Of a stretch of DNA of 52,850 nucleotides, positions 42,016-51,852 are shown piece after piece. Source of the stretch: Thiocystis violacea (GTDB lineage Bacteria > Pseudomonadota > Gammaproteobacteria > Chromatiales > Chromatiaceae); contig NZ_NRRG01000036.1 of the NCBI RefSeq assembly GCF_016583575.1, positions 1-52,850 on the forward strand, given 5' to 3'. The position numbers were made by a program, and so were the translations under genes. The notes under the pieces were generated by a model, which did not search any database, had not been told where the DNA came from, and worked only from the letters and a program-made list of their open reading frames with translations. The first letter of the stretch is position 1. The number at the start of each line of letters is the position of its first letter.

Positions 42016-45000
42016 TCATGACGCTGCCAACCCTCTTCGAGTTTTTCTTTCACTCCGATGCAAACCATGCAATATTTCCGCATGACGACCGATCTGTTCC
42101 GCGACTGTTCGAGCATGCGGATGCTTCATGATTTCGTAGTGATTGCAAGGAATCGGGTGAATCCGAGCACTCCCTCCGGCCAGCGCAAGCCATTTCAGGT
42201 CATCGCCCCTCTCGTTCCCGCCTTCATTTTCGCCCACGCACTTCCAGTACACCAGGCTGCCCGAGTAGGATCGAGGCTCGTAATTGTCATATAACCGCCG
42301 AGCCCTCAGCGAAATCGGAAGATCGCTTTTATTGCTCGCGAACAGGGTCTTCATGTGCCTAAGCCGCTGAGCGATCCAACGCCCAGGCTTGATGGGAGCG
42401 TCCATCCTGGCTGGATTGGATAGAATCGCGAGCCCTTTGGTCATCTTTCCGAACAGTGAACTCCCGCCCGTCGTCGGATAATAGGTGTCGATCAATCCGA
42501 CCAAGGGCGCCCCCTGACCAAGCGCGGACAATTGCCGCGCCATCTCATAGGCCACCAAGCCAGCGGCGGAGTGTCCGATCAATAAATAAGGCCCCCGCGG
42601 TTGAAGACCGAGCACTTCAGCGACATAGTGCGCCGCCAGATCCTCGAGCCTCGCGGGCAAGTCGGGTATCGACTCCTCCCCCCTCGCGCCCACTCCATAA
42701 TTGAGTCCGTAGAGAGGTTGATCCTGGTCGAGGTAGCGAGCCAGATCCCAGCTACTCGACTGGACCACGAAGATCGGTGGCCTGGATCCCTCGGGCTTGA
42801 TCGGAACCAGGGAGAACCAGTCCGAAGGCCTTGAAATCGCGGTGATCCTTCCCGCGAGCGCCTCGATCGTGGTGGCGTGAAAGACGGTGCTGACGGGCAG
42901 CGACAGGCCGAATTCCGTTTCGATCTCGGCGACCAGCCGAACCGCCGACAGGGAGTCTCCACCAAGGTCGAAGAAGCTGTCCTGGATGCCGATATCCCGC
43001 GTCTCCAGCAGGCGCGACCAGATGGCGAGCAGCTTCTCCTCGGTCGGACTGGAGGGTTTGCGCTTGATCCCGGCCTCGGGATCGAGGATGGCGGCCAACC
43101 GGGCTCTGTCGACGCCATCGGCCGGCCATGACGGCAGTGTTTCGCGAACCTCCAGACGGCAATCGAACTGGGTTCCGAAGCGATCGCGGAGAATCCGGGT
43201 CTGGGGTAGCGAGGCGCTCGACACCCCATCGCCCAGCTCAAGATAGGCGATCACCGAGGGTCGCGGATCATCCGCGTCCGTGAGCAAACGCCGGACCGGC
43301 CGCTTCGAGTCGTCCAATCCAACGATGGCCTCGGACTGGCCCGTATTCAGCAGCGCGAGCAGCGAGCGCAGACCCTCGTCCAAGGCCAGCGGCCGAAACC
43401 CCTTGGCCGCCGCGATGGAGCCGACATTGGCCTCCCGGCTCATGCCGAGACCATCCCAGGGACTCCAGGCATAGCTGTGAACGCGAAGCCCGAAACGATT
43501 GCTCCGGTGGCAATCGGCCTCCAGATAGGCGTTCGCCGCCGAATAGCCGCCGGTCGAGGATCCGCCAAAGCTGGCATTGACCGATGAGAAGGCGACCAGG
43601 AAGGTCGCGGGACGATCGCTCAAGAGCCCCGTCAATACCCGCGTTCCCAGAATCTTGGCGCGTGCCGCCGCCAGGAAGGACTCGGGGCTCTCTTGCGCGA
43701 CCGAGCGCTCATGGGCCATCCCGGCCAGATGGAAAATCCCGTCGAGCGCCCGGCCCCAGCCGGCTTCCGCCCGCGCCACGCCGTCTCGCACCGCCGCCTC
43801 GTCGGCGATATCCGCGAACACCAGGGCGCAGTCGATACCTTCGTCGCGCAAGGCCAGGTAGCGCGTCCGAGGCGCTTGATCGGGGCTCGATAGCCGATCC
43901 GCTGGATCGGTTTCCAGGTCGAAGGCGTCCCGCTGGACGATCAACAGCCGTGCCTGACAGATCCGCCCGAGCCAGCGGCAGAGCTCGAAGCCCAAGCCGC
44001 CCAGCCCACCGGAAATCAGATAGAAACCACCGCTCTTGAGCACGACCGGTGCCTGACGCTCCGCGACCAGATCCAATCGGCGCAGCCTGGCCACTCGCCG
44101 CTCGCCATGCCGATAGGCCACGAGGGGATCCTTGGAGAGGGCGTTCAGTTCCGCGAGCAAGAGATCGCTGTTGAGCCGCTGGTCGTCGACCCAGGGCAGA
44201 TCGATGTGACGCGCGTCGATCAACGCCTGCTCCAGCCGCAGCGACTGAATGAAGCCCGTCATCATGGCCTTCGCTGGCGAGCCCTGGTCGTTGACCTCCA
44301 AGGCCTGACAGTCGTTGCCGACCAGGATCAGCCGCCATGGCCCGACCGCCGCGCCGGTCTCGAGCACCGCCTGAACGGTATACAGGAAGGCGGCGACCCG
44401 CTCGGTCAGCCGGTCGGACAGCTCGTCCGGACTCTCGGTCGGCGCTTGGTCAAGGCGATAATCCAGAAGATCGAGGATCTCGCCGACGACGACGCCAGCC
44501 TCCCGGAGTTGGCGCATCAGGGCGAGAAAGGACGCCTTCGACCAGGAGTCGAGCCGGTAAGCTCCGGCATAGGTCGGAACGGGCGCGACGCCGGTCCGGA
44601 TCTCGACACAGGTCTGTCCCAACGCCCTCAGTCGATGGGCGAGTGCCCGACCAAGTCCGGCCTCATCCATCAGAATCAGGGTGGCTCCGGGCATCGGGTA
44701 GCGCCCTTCCCCGCTGGCTCGCTTGGCCACCCAGATCCTGCGATAGAACCAGGACGGCAGGGTGTTGGCATTGCCGAGGCGTTGGTCGATGCGTTTCAAG
44801 CGCGCGTCGAATTCACCGGACGCAAGCCCGCGCGCGAGCTGGGTGCGCTGAATCTTGCCGATCCCGGTCTTGGGGATCAGCGGCTTTTCGAGCGGCACCA
44901 GATAGGTCGGCGTGATTCCGAAGCGCGTGGCGATCCGGGTGCGAATCGAGCGGATCAGCTCACCCTCGTCGACCGAGCCATCGGGGACGAAGAAGAGCGC

Positions 45001-47052
45001 GAGCCGCTCATCGTCGTCACCGGCGCGGCGCGCGCCACAGGCCGCGGTGAACGAAGGCTCCAGTCCCTCGATCCCCTCGGCGGCGGATTCGATCTCGTGG
45101 CAGGCGTAATTGGCGCCATTGACGATGATGGTTTCCTTTTCGCGCCCGGTCAGCACCAGACGCCCCTCCGACAGAAAGCCGAGATCGCCGGTATCGAGCC
45201 AGCCATCGCGCAGGGCGCTCGCGGTCGCCTCGGGATTGCCGAGGTAGCCCTGGAAGACCATGTCGCCCCGGACCTGGACCCGCCCCACGCAATCCACGGG
45301 CAGGGGTCGATCCTCGCTGTCGAGAATGCGCAGCGTCACGCCCGGAATGGGCGGCCCCAGATCGGCGAAGGCGGCCGCGTCGGATTGCCCCTCCTCCGCC
45401 GCCTCGACCCGATCGCCCAGCGATGGCTGACGGATGCGGTGAAAACGCAGCGGCTGGTCCTTGGTGGGAACCTGGTAGGTGATCCCGGAGGCCAGCTCGG
45501 CCATGCCGAAGGCCGGCCAGATGGTCGTGGACCTGAGACCATAGCGAGACGCGGCACGCGCGAAATTAAGCACCGATCGGTCCGAAACCGCCTCGCCGGC
45601 GGTCAAGAGGCCCTGCACGCAGGAGAGATCCAGGCTGGACGGTGGCGACTGGCTCAGTTGTTTGTTCACTAGGGCGAAGGCGAAGCTCGGAGCCCAACTG
45701 TGGGTGACCCGGAAGCGATCGATCAGGGTCAGCCAATTCATCGGATCACGCAGCACATACTCCTTGTCGACGTAGATCAACTCGCATCCCAGCAAGACGC
45801 AGCGGATGTGCCAGTCTGAGAGACTGCCGATGTGGTCGAGCGGGAGCCAGTTGAGGATGAGATCGCGACTGGAATAGGGACAGAGTCGATTGGTGCCCTG
45901 GGCGCGCGTGAGCAGATTGCGGTGACTCAGCATGATGCCTTTGGGCACGCCGGTACTGCCGGAGCTGAGGTTGAGCAGCGCGATATCCTCCGGCCGCGAC
46001 TGGTGCCGCACGGGGCGCGCGCCCGAGGCGCGCAGATCGCCGATCGCCTGGACGCGGATCCCTCGCGGGAAAGACCCGTCGTCGAGGCACGCCAGCGCGG
46101 TCACGACGGACCCGTCCCCAATGATCGTAGGATCCCCGAGCAGCCGAATCAGGCCGAGCAGTCTGTCCAGCGCCTGACTGGGGCGCTCGTAGCTCATCGG
46201 AACCTCGACGATCACCGGGGTCAGTCCGCCCATTTGGCAGGCCCAGAACGCCGACAGGATGTCCTGGCTCTCGACCAGTTGCAGAATCACCCGATCACCC
46301 GGCCTCAGGCCAAGCTCCGAGAGTCCCGCCTGGATGCGCTCGGCCTGGTGCCACAAATCAAGATAGGTCCATTCCACGAGCGCCCCATCCGCCGCGATGA
46401 ACCGCAGGCGCCCGTCGCCGCGACGCTCGACGGTCTCGCGCAGCACCTCAACGAGTGTCATGTCCCGCAGGCGCCGGTCGGCCTCGACCGCGGGCACGCT
46501 GACGATCGCCGGCGGTCCGGTCCGGGCGGATCGAACCGCCGCGTCGGCGGCCGGCGTCTCCTTTGGGTCGCCGTCGGGACGGCGACCGTCCGCGGCTGGA
46601 TGCAGGTCGGTCAGGTGATATCCCGGCACCTCCTCGGGGGGAGGCTCGGCGGCGATCATAAGCACCTGCTTCACGCCAAGCCGCTGTCGCAACAGCCGTT
46701 CACGGCTCGCGAGCCAGGGCTCGTCGAGCACCGGGATGGACTCCAAGGCCCGCTCGTCGAGCGAACCATCCGGGCGAAACGGAAGCCTGACCAGGGGCAC
46801 CAGACGCATCGTCGGCCCGCCCTCGCCGACGACCTCGCGCAGACGGGCCAGCAGATCCGCTTGGTTGACCGGGCCGCTCGGCTCCCAGTAGAGGATCAGC
46901 TCATCGTCACCATCCTCCGACCGTCTCGCCAGGCAGGTGCAATCGGCGATATTTGGATCCTTCAGCACGGCGGACTGGATCTCCCAGTATCTTGCCACCG
47001 AGCCGGTTTCTGGCTTCATTGTCCGAACGTCCATCTCCTTAAACCTCGACAT
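42016..47052 (-). CDS. Acyl-AMP ligase - ketoreductase - ACP - thioesterase megasynthase
   Basis: A multidomain protein of about 1678 residues. After an unusual N-terminal region (1-190) comes an AMP-ligase with A3 SSGSTGVPKGI (about 366), A7 LDTGDLGF, A8 GREKETIIVNGANY and the catalytic-Lys A10 IPKTGIGKIQRT (about 727). A ketoreductase follows with an NADP loop SGGLGGLGFELC (about 1017) and catalytic Ser/Tyr/Asn in FSSVNASFGGSSTGGYSAAN (about 1160). Then an ACP with LGGDSLSAV (Ser about 1366) and a type I thioesterase (GHSAAG, IDTYYP, CNHYE). No ketosynthase, acyltransferase or condensation domain is present. I infer that it loads an oxo acid, reduces it and releases or transfers a hydroxy acid. 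The start is uncertain: ATG 47052 has AGGCGAGG upstream; 47019 and 47142 are alternatives. Confidence 0.85.
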   Translation of the reverse strand: MSRFKEMDVRTMKPETGSVARYWEIQSAVLKDPNIADCTCLARRSEDGDDELILYWEPSGPVNQADLLARLREVVGEGGPTMRLVPLVRLPFRPDGSLDERALESIPVLDEPWLASRERLLRQRLGVKQVLMIAAEPPPEEVPGYHLTDLHPAADGRRPDGDPKETPAADAAVRSARTGPPAIVSVPAVEADRRLRDMTLVEVLRETVERRGDGRLRFIAADGALVEWTYLDLWHQAERIQAGLSELGLRPGDRVILQLVESQDILSAFWACQMGGLTPVIVEVPMSYERPSQALDRLLGLIRLLGDPTIIGDGSVVTALACLDDGSFPRGIRVQAIGDLRASGARPVRHQSRPEDIALLNLSSGSTGVPKGIMLSHRNLLTRAQGTNRLCPYSSRDLILNWLPLDHIGSLSDWHIRCVLLGCELIYVDKEYVLRDPMNWLTLIDRFRVTHSWAPSFAFALVNKQLSQSPPSSLDLSCVQGLLTAGEAVSDRSVLNFARAASRYGLRSTTIWPAFGMAELASGITYQVPTKDQPLRFHRIRQPSLGDRVEAAEEGQSDAAAFADLGPPIPGVTLRILDSEDRPLPVDCVGRVQVRGDMVFQGYLGNPEATASALRDGWLDTGDLGFLSEGRLVLTGREKETIIVNGANYACHEIESAAEGIEGLEPSFTAACGARRAGDDDERLALFFVPDGSVDEGELIRSIRTRIATRFGITPTYLVPLEKPLIPKTGIGKIQRTQLARGLASGEFDARLKRIDQRLGNANTLPSWFYRRIWVAKRASGEGRYPMPGATLILMDEAGLGRALAHRLRALGQTCVEIRTGVAPVPTYAGAYRLDSWSKASFLALMRQLREAGVVVGEILDLLDYRLDQAPTESPDELSDRLTERVAAFLYTVQAVLETGAAVGPWRLILVGNDCQALEVNDQGSPAKAMMTGFIQSLRLEQALIDARHIDLPWVDDQRLNSDLLLAELNALSKDPLVAYRHGERRVARLRRLDLVAERQAPVVLKSGGFYLISGGLGGLGFELCRWLGRICQARLLIVQRDAFDLETDPADRLSSPDQAPRTRYLALRDEGIDCALVFADIADEAAVRDGVARAEAGWGRALDGIFHLAGMAHERSVAQESPESFLAAARAKILGTRVLTGLLSDRPATFLVAFSSVNASFGGSSTGGYSAANAYLEADCHRSNRFGLRVHSYAWSPWDGLGMSREANVGSIAAAKGFRPLALDEGLRSLLALLNTGQSEAIVGLDDSKRPVRRLLTDADDPRPSVIAYLELGDGVSSASLPQTRILRDRFGTQFDCRLEVRETLPSWPADGVDRARLAAILDPEAGIKRKPSSPTEEKLLAIWSRLLETRDIGIQDSFFDLGGDSLSAVRLVAEIETEFGLSLPVSTVFHATTIEALAGRITAISRPSDWFSLVPIKPEGSRPPIFVVQSSSWDLARYLDQDQPLYGLNYGVGARGEESIPDLPARLEDLAAHYVAEVLGLQPRGPYLLIGHSAAGLVAYEMARQLSALGQGAPLVGLIDTYYPTTGGSSLFGKMTKGLAILSNPARMDAPIKPGRWIAQRLRHMKTLFASNKSDLPISLRARRLYDNYEPRSYSGSLVYWKCVGENEGGNERGDDLKWLALAGGSARIHPIPCNHYEIMKHPHARTVAEQIGRHAEILHGLHRSERKTRRGLAAS

Positions 47053-47151
47053 CAACCTCGCCTGGAATGGAAAACAATCGACCCGAGTAAGGGCGATCGT
47101 CGATTCGGGACGATCGCGCCTCATGCACCCCAGCCGATCCAATACCCGCGA

Positions 47152-48519
47152 CTAGGCCCTGGGCAACTCGCCGAGGAACGGCCCCGCCCCCATGTCGAGA
47201 ATGTCGTAGCGGGTGCGAACCCTTCTATCCAGGAGTTCCCAGGCGAGGATGAGTCCGATCGCCAGCACGAATCCGCCCATGAACGCGGCGGCCAGGCTCA
47301 TCATCAGGCTGGAGTTAGCGGGCAGGAAAGGCGGCTCGGCCGGATCCAGCACCGAGACATTGCCTTGATTCAGGCGCCCGTGGGTGGCGTATTCGCTATG
47401 CATGCGCAGCGACCTGTCATAGCTCTCGCGCGCGCTTTGCATTTCACGCAGCAAGGGCTGCAGGCCGTCGCGACTGGTCTTGAGCCCAAGCACCTTTTCT
47501 TTCTGCTCGGCCTCGCTGCGCCGCGCACCCTCGGCCAACCCGCGCACCTCGCGCAGCTCGCGCCGGAGCGCGCCGAGCAGGCTCGTCTTCTCGGCCTCCA
47601 GACTGGCGCGCGTCGTCGCCAGATCCGCCTCCAGCCGCTGCATCTCGGGATGACGCTTGCCGAGCGTGGTCGCGCGCTCGGCGAGCACCGCCTCCTTGCG
47701 CGCGATCTCGATCTGCAACCGCTCGATGAGTTCGTTGCCCCGCATGTCCGGCAAGGTATCCGGCATCTTGCCCCGCGATTCCATCCGTTCCAGCGAGGCC
47801 AGTCGGCTCTCCGCTTCGCGCGCCTTGGCTTCGGCGACCAATCGCTGCTCTCCCAACACCCTCAGTTGCGAGGTTTCGAGGTCGAGTTGCTCGTCTGTGG
47901 CCAGGATTCCCGCGCGCTGTTGATAGCTGCTGAGCTTGCGCTCCGCGTCCTCCAACTCGGCGCGAAGCTGTCCGATCAGCGGCTCGACCGCACGCGCGGA
48001 TTCGATGGCCGGGGTATGTCCGAGTTCTTGATTGATCTCCCGATAGGCGTCCACGAAGGCATTGGCGATGTTCGCGGCACGCTTCGGATCCGTGTCGCTG
48101 TACCAGAGACTCACCAGTCGACTGTCCTTGCCGATCGTCACGACCAGGTTGTCGAGCAACAGGGGCACGGCCCAGGACTCGAAGCTTTGCCCTGGCAGCC
48201 CCTCCGCCTCGAATCCCTCGACCCAATCCGGGTCGTTCGCCAGACGCAGCTTGACGAGCGCATCGTTGGCCACGCGCTGACTCTTGATGATCTGCAACTG
48301 GGTGGCGACGTAGCTTTCCTGGAGTCCGACGGGCAGCAGTTCACCCGCCAATTCGCCTTCCAGGGGCGTTCGGTAGTCGATCAGCAGCTTGGCCTGCGCG
48401 GCGTAGACGATGGGCTGCCGCTCCAGGAGCGCGAAGGCGATGCCGGCGGAAAGGAGCGGCAGGAGCAGGATGACCCACAGCCGAGCCCTAAGGATTTTCA
48501 ACAGGCTTCGAATATTCAT
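47152..48519 (-). CDS. Polysaccharide chain-length determinant (Wzz/EpsF type)
   Basis: A 455-residue inner-membrane polysaccharide co-polymerase. One transmembrane helix lies near each end (about 14-32 and 408-430), with a large periplasmic region of coiled coils (about 170-380, rich in Glu/Arg heptads). The Wzz signature near the second helix reads DPAEPPFLPANSSLMM. There is no cytoplasmic tyrosine kinase domain. It sets exopolysaccharide chain length in Wzy-dependent systems. The start overlaps the sulfotransferase stop (ATGA), and the stop is close upstream of the megasynthase gene. Confidence 0.88.
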   Translation of the reverse strand: MNIRSLLKILRARLWVILLLPLLSAGIAFALLERQPIVYAAQAKLLIDYRTPLEGELAGELLPVGLQESYVATQLQIIKSQRVANDALVKLRLANDPDWVEGFEAEGLPGQSFESWAVPLLLDNLVVTIGKDSRLVSLWYSDTDPKRAANIANAFVDAYREINQELGHTPAIESARAVEPLIGQLRAELEDAERKLSSYQQRAGILATDEQLDLETSQLRVLGEQRLVAEAKAREAESRLASLERMESRGKMPDTLPDMRGNELIERLQIEIARKEAVLAERATTLGKRHPEMQRLEADLATTRASLEAEKTSLLGALRRELREVRGLAEGARRSEAEQKEKVLGLKTSRDGLQPLLREMQSARESYDRSLRMHSEYATHGRLNQGNVSVLDPAEPPFLPANSSLMMSLAAAFMGGFVLAIGLILAWELLDRRVRTRYDILDMGAGPFLGELPRA

Positions 48520-49499
48520 TGCGATCCCCCAATCTCTGAAACCAGAAGTGATCCCGACCGTTCCGAGCCAGAGCCAGGCGCTCGCAAGCTGGCGCGCGGC
48601 GCGATCCGATCGTCATGTCCACCCATGAGGGTGGCGCCGGCCTCCGCCCGAGTCCCGGTCCGCCAGGTCGGCAGGGGGCGCTCAAGCAATTCCTCGACCA
48701 GACGGATCTCCCCTTCCAGACGCTCGCGCAAATGCTGTCTGGTCGCTTCCGACACCCGAGGGATGGCCAGCGTGGAGGCTCGGCGGTTGAGCCGACGGTA
48801 GAGGGGTTGCAAACCGGCGCGTTGAGCGGCCCGCCAGACGGCATCCATCCCCAGGGAGCGCGCCGTGCCGCGCAGCCCAAGGCGAACCGACTCGAGTCCG
48901 CGCGAGCGGTGCAGATGGCTCTCGTTGGAGCGCGCATGCAGCGCCGCCGACAGATGCCCAGGATCCAGATCGAGAAAACTGTATACCTGTTGCGCCACTG
49001 AAACGGGATTGGCCTCGATGTCTTCCTGGAGCACCACCAAGATCCGCGAGGCTGGGAAATGACTTCTCCATCGGAGCAGGTGGGTGCCGTAGCGGCTTTG
49101 CTCGAAATACATCGGATTGTTGTCCAGACCGGCCTCGAATCCGAGATCGGGACCGGAGAAGTTGCCGAGCCGCACCTCGTGCCGATGATTGGAGATCGCG
49201 CGTTCCACGGGATCCCTCAACGACAGGAGGATCTTGACCGAGGGGTTGTACGCCCGGAGACGCGCGGGCACGTCCTGGGTCACGAAGTAGGAGGGCGAGA
49301 TCTCTCCCGCCAGAACCCCCTGACGGAGTTCCGGAAACTGCCGCTCATACCACTGGTGGCCGCGCCCGTAGTGGTAGGAGAAAAAATCGATTTCCTTGCG
49401 CTGACCGAGCACGACGCCCGGATGGTCAAGCAAGATGTCATGGAGCCAGGTGGAGGCGCATTTCTGCGCTCCGATCCCGATGAAAAAATTCTGAGTCAT
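48516..49499 (-). CDS. PAPS-dependent sulfotransferase
   Basis: A 327-residue cytoplasmic sulfotransferase that would move sulfate from PAPS to a hydroxyl or amino group. The 5'-phosphosulfate loop is IGAQKCASTWLHD (9-21), and the 3'-phosphate binding segment LSLRDPVERAISNHRHE (92-108) has the expected Arg and Ser. These are the features of the heparan N-deacetylase/sulfotransferase-like group. In this cluster its acceptor is probably the growing polysaccharide or its lipid-linked repeat unit. Translationally coupled to the Wzz-like gene. Confidence 0.87.
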   Translation of the reverse strand: MTQNFFIGIGAQKCASTWLHDILLDHPGVVLGQRKEIDFFSYHYGRGHQWYERQFPELRQGVLAGEISPSYFVTQDVPARLRAYNPSVKILLSLRDPVERAISNHRHEVRLGNFSGPDLGFEAGLDNNPMYFEQSRYGTHLLRWRSHFPASRILVVLQEDIEANPVSVAQQVYSFLDLDPGHLSAALHARSNESHLHRSRGLESVRLGLRGTARSLGMDAVWRAAQRAGLQPLYRRLNRRASTLAIPRVSEATRQHLRERLEGEIRLVEELLERPLPTWRTGTRAEAGATLMGGHDDRIAPRASLRAPGSGSERSGSLLVSEIGGSQ

Positions 49500-49627
49500 G
49501 GCCGCTCCGCTGTTCGGTCAATCCGTCGCTTCGGATGACTCGCGCCGACTCCTCGGCCGGCACGGTCACGAGGGTCTCCTAAGCACGGAGGATGCCATGC
49601 GACCTTGAAGCCGCTCGCGGCGAGCGG

Positions 49628-51442
49628 TCAATCGGTCTTGCCGGATCGGAAGCGCTCGGAGCCCGCGTCCGCGACGGCGCCGGCGATGACCTGGACGGAA
49701 CCCAGCGCGCACCAGTAAGACTCGTCGATGAGGGCACAGTCCTCCGGGTCATGCGCCAGCTTCAGAGGCCGCACCTGCGTAAAGCGTGGGTCTTGAACCA
49801 CGCCGATGGAGATGTCGTAGGTGCCGGCCCGCCCAAGCCTGGCATCCGAGGTCGTGAAGCTCAGGGGCGCGGCCTCCGGAAGCACCGAGGTGATGTCCCC
49901 GACCAAGGGAACGAGGATGTCCCCGCCGTCCGTGCGTGGATGAAAACGCAGCCAGACACGATACCAACGCCGATACACCGGCGCCGTTCCGGTGTTCTGG
50001 AGATCGATACGGATATCCAGGGGCAGACCCGCGTCGACAGTGTCGGGAATCGAGCCGCCCGCGACCGCGAGCCGATAGCCTCCGATTGCCCGCCATTCGT
50101 CGATGGCCGCTCCATAGGTGGCCGCGTCATCGGGATAGGCGTGATATTTCGTATTCCAGGCGCTGACATGCCAGGCCGCCAAGCGCTGGTTCAGCGCCTG
50201 GTATTGCGTGCGACCATTGGACCAGGGATCGCGATTGACCGGCGACTCGGGGGCCAGGGCGGTCCCGTTCAGCTCGCCATGCACGGGGCCCTGCCTCCAG
50301 CAATCACGGGTAAATGGGTAAGCCGAGAAGACCGCGTCGATCAGATATTTGGTCGAATCGAGACCATCGGTACGCCAGCCGACGACCTTGTCGCGCCGAC
50401 GCGCCTCTTGGCAGAGATAGACCCATTGGCTTTCCAGCGGCGCCTCGAGCGCCGTTTTGCCATTTCTCACATTGGCCAGGATCGGCAAATGCGTGAAGGC
50501 GAGATAGGCATCCGCGATCCTGATCTTGTTGACGTACGAGGGCCTCGGCCAGGGGATGTCGGTTCCCGCCAGATAGACGCCATCGACGTGATTCTCGGTC
50601 CATGAGCCGAGTCCGCCCCGGACGTCGACATAGGCGATCCTCCCCGCCCAGTCCGGCGTGTCGTAGCGTTCCCCGAGCGCCTCGATCAGCTCGATCTGCT
50701 GGCGGATGTATTCCTCGTCATTGTGATTGAAGGTCCAGATCCGCGCGCACTGCTCGCCCGCCTGACAGCCGAGCCGGTAGTCCGTGAGGTAATGGGTGCA
50801 TCCGCCCGGAGTGCCCGTTCCATCCCCCGCCCCCGAGCAGCGTGGCCCGCGCCGTTCGGCGGCCTCGATATACCATTGGGGAATCGCCTGAGTGTATTGG
50901 CTCCTTCCGCCAAGCTTGGGCACATGACCCATGATGGCGATCGCCGCCTGCTTACCATCCTCCGCCGATTGAATGATCGCCTTGTCGAGCGGGGCGAAAT
51001 TCCACTGATTATCGCCGTCCTTCTCGATCAATGACCATTGCAAGCGAATATAGCGAATCGTCGCGATCGCCTCGACGTCTTTATTGACATTGAGCACGCC
51101 GGACGGAGTGAGAAGACGCGCGGCCTGTTCAATCCCGATTCCTGGATTGCTCAGCGGCCTTTCGGGCGCAAGAAGCCTGGGGGCGATGGAACGATGACCT
51201 GGGCGGATTTCCGCCAGGTCCGTTGGATCGGCCGCCACGCCAGACGTACCCAAGGCGCCGGTCGCGATCGAGCCCGGCGCGATCAGGAGGATGAAACAGG
51301 CGGCCCAGGCGCGCCATATTCCAAAAACACTAACCGAGGATCCCGCGAAGACCTGGCGCCCTGGATCCGCACGCCCCGCATGGCCCAAAAAAAATAACTT
51401 AAAATCATGTTTTTTAAATAAAAAAAATAATGATTTTAGCAT
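49628..51442 (-). CDS. Secreted DUF4874/DUF4832-type glycoside-hydrolase-like protein
   Basis: A 604-residue exported protein. A hydrophobic signal segment (about residues 42-62, WRAWAACFILLIAPGSIATG) is unusually far from the ATG. The middle looks like a TIM-barrel beginning IRYIRLQWSLIEKDGDNQWNF, with WTENHVDG and GWRTDGLDSTKYL further on, and a beta-sandwich ends the protein (DTVDAGLPLDIRIDLQNTGTAP). This matches DUF4874 plus DUF4832 proteins, presumed polysaccharide-degrading or -binding enzymes. The first 18 codons are a run of A/T-rich codons containing a dyad and may not be translated; a TTG at 51388 is an alternative start. First gene of the minus-strand cluster. Confidence 0.72.
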   Translation of the reverse strand: MLKSLFFLFKKHDFKLFFLGHAGRADPGRQVFAGSSVSVFGIWRAWAACFILLIAPGSIATGALGTSGVAADPTDLAEIRPGHRSIAPRLLAPERPLSNPGIGIEQAARLLTPSGVLNVNKDVEAIATIRYIRLQWSLIEKDGDNQWNFAPLDKAIIQSAEDGKQAAIAIMGHVPKLGGRSQYTQAIPQWYIEAAERRGPRCSGAGDGTGTPGGCTHYLTDYRLGCQAGEQCARIWTFNHNDEEYIRQQIELIEALGERYDTPDWAGRIAYVDVRGGLGSWTENHVDGVYLAGTDIPWPRPSYVNKIRIADAYLAFTHLPILANVRNGKTALEAPLESQWVYLCQEARRRDKVVGWRTDGLDSTKYLIDAVFSAYPFTRDCWRQGPVHGELNGTALAPESPVNRDPWSNGRTQYQALNQRLAAWHVSAWNTKYHAYPDDAATYGAAIDEWRAIGGYRLAVAGGSIPDTVDAGLPLDIRIDLQNTGTAPVYRRWYRVWLRFHPRTDGGDILVPLVGDITSVLPEAAPLSFTTSDARLGRAGTYDISIGVVQDPRFTQVRPLKLAHDPEDCALIDESYWCALGSVQVIAGAVADAGSERFRSGKTD

Positions 51443-51852
51443 TTCGTCATTCTCTTTCGAGCATTAAAAGTAAAACAAGATCAGAGTAACTCTATGTGAC
51501 CCTGCTCATTGTCTGGCGTGACGTGTGCGAACGGTCCAAATCCCTATCCTGAACGGGAATCGGCGTCGCCATTTTTAGCTTAATGACCATGATTGGACAT
51601 AAGGATTTAATTTCTGGTCATTACCGCCTTCAGTCGTGACCCAACTCACAGTTCACACCCCCGCCACGCTCATCGGTCGACTTAACCTCGACTGCATCAC
51701 AAAAACCCCCGCCCCCCGTCGATAGCATTGCCACATCCGGAAAGTCCATCCGGGCACAGGCTCACCGCGAGACACCGAGGATCATTCGCGGGAGCGACTA
51801 GACAACTCTTTTTCGTTTCATTCACTCACTCCTCCGTGAGGGAGTCAAGGCA
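51443..51852. other. Divergent promoter region of the polysaccharide locus
   Basis: About 410 bases separating the DUF4832 gene and the secreted repeat protein. The left end is very AT-rich (51385-51470). A run of five to seven C bases near 51700-51715 and a GGAGTCAAGG sequence before the right-hand gene are visible. No sigma-70 or sigma-54 promoter stands out. A polysaccharide regulator such as the VpsR-like protein could act here, but I cannot show a site. Confidence 0.4.

Noticed and set aside
45832-48801. A 989-codon plus-strand open frame across the megasynthase and Wzz genes
   Set aside because: It runs antisense through two recognisable genes and its translation is a Gln/Arg/Gly-rich shadow without domains.
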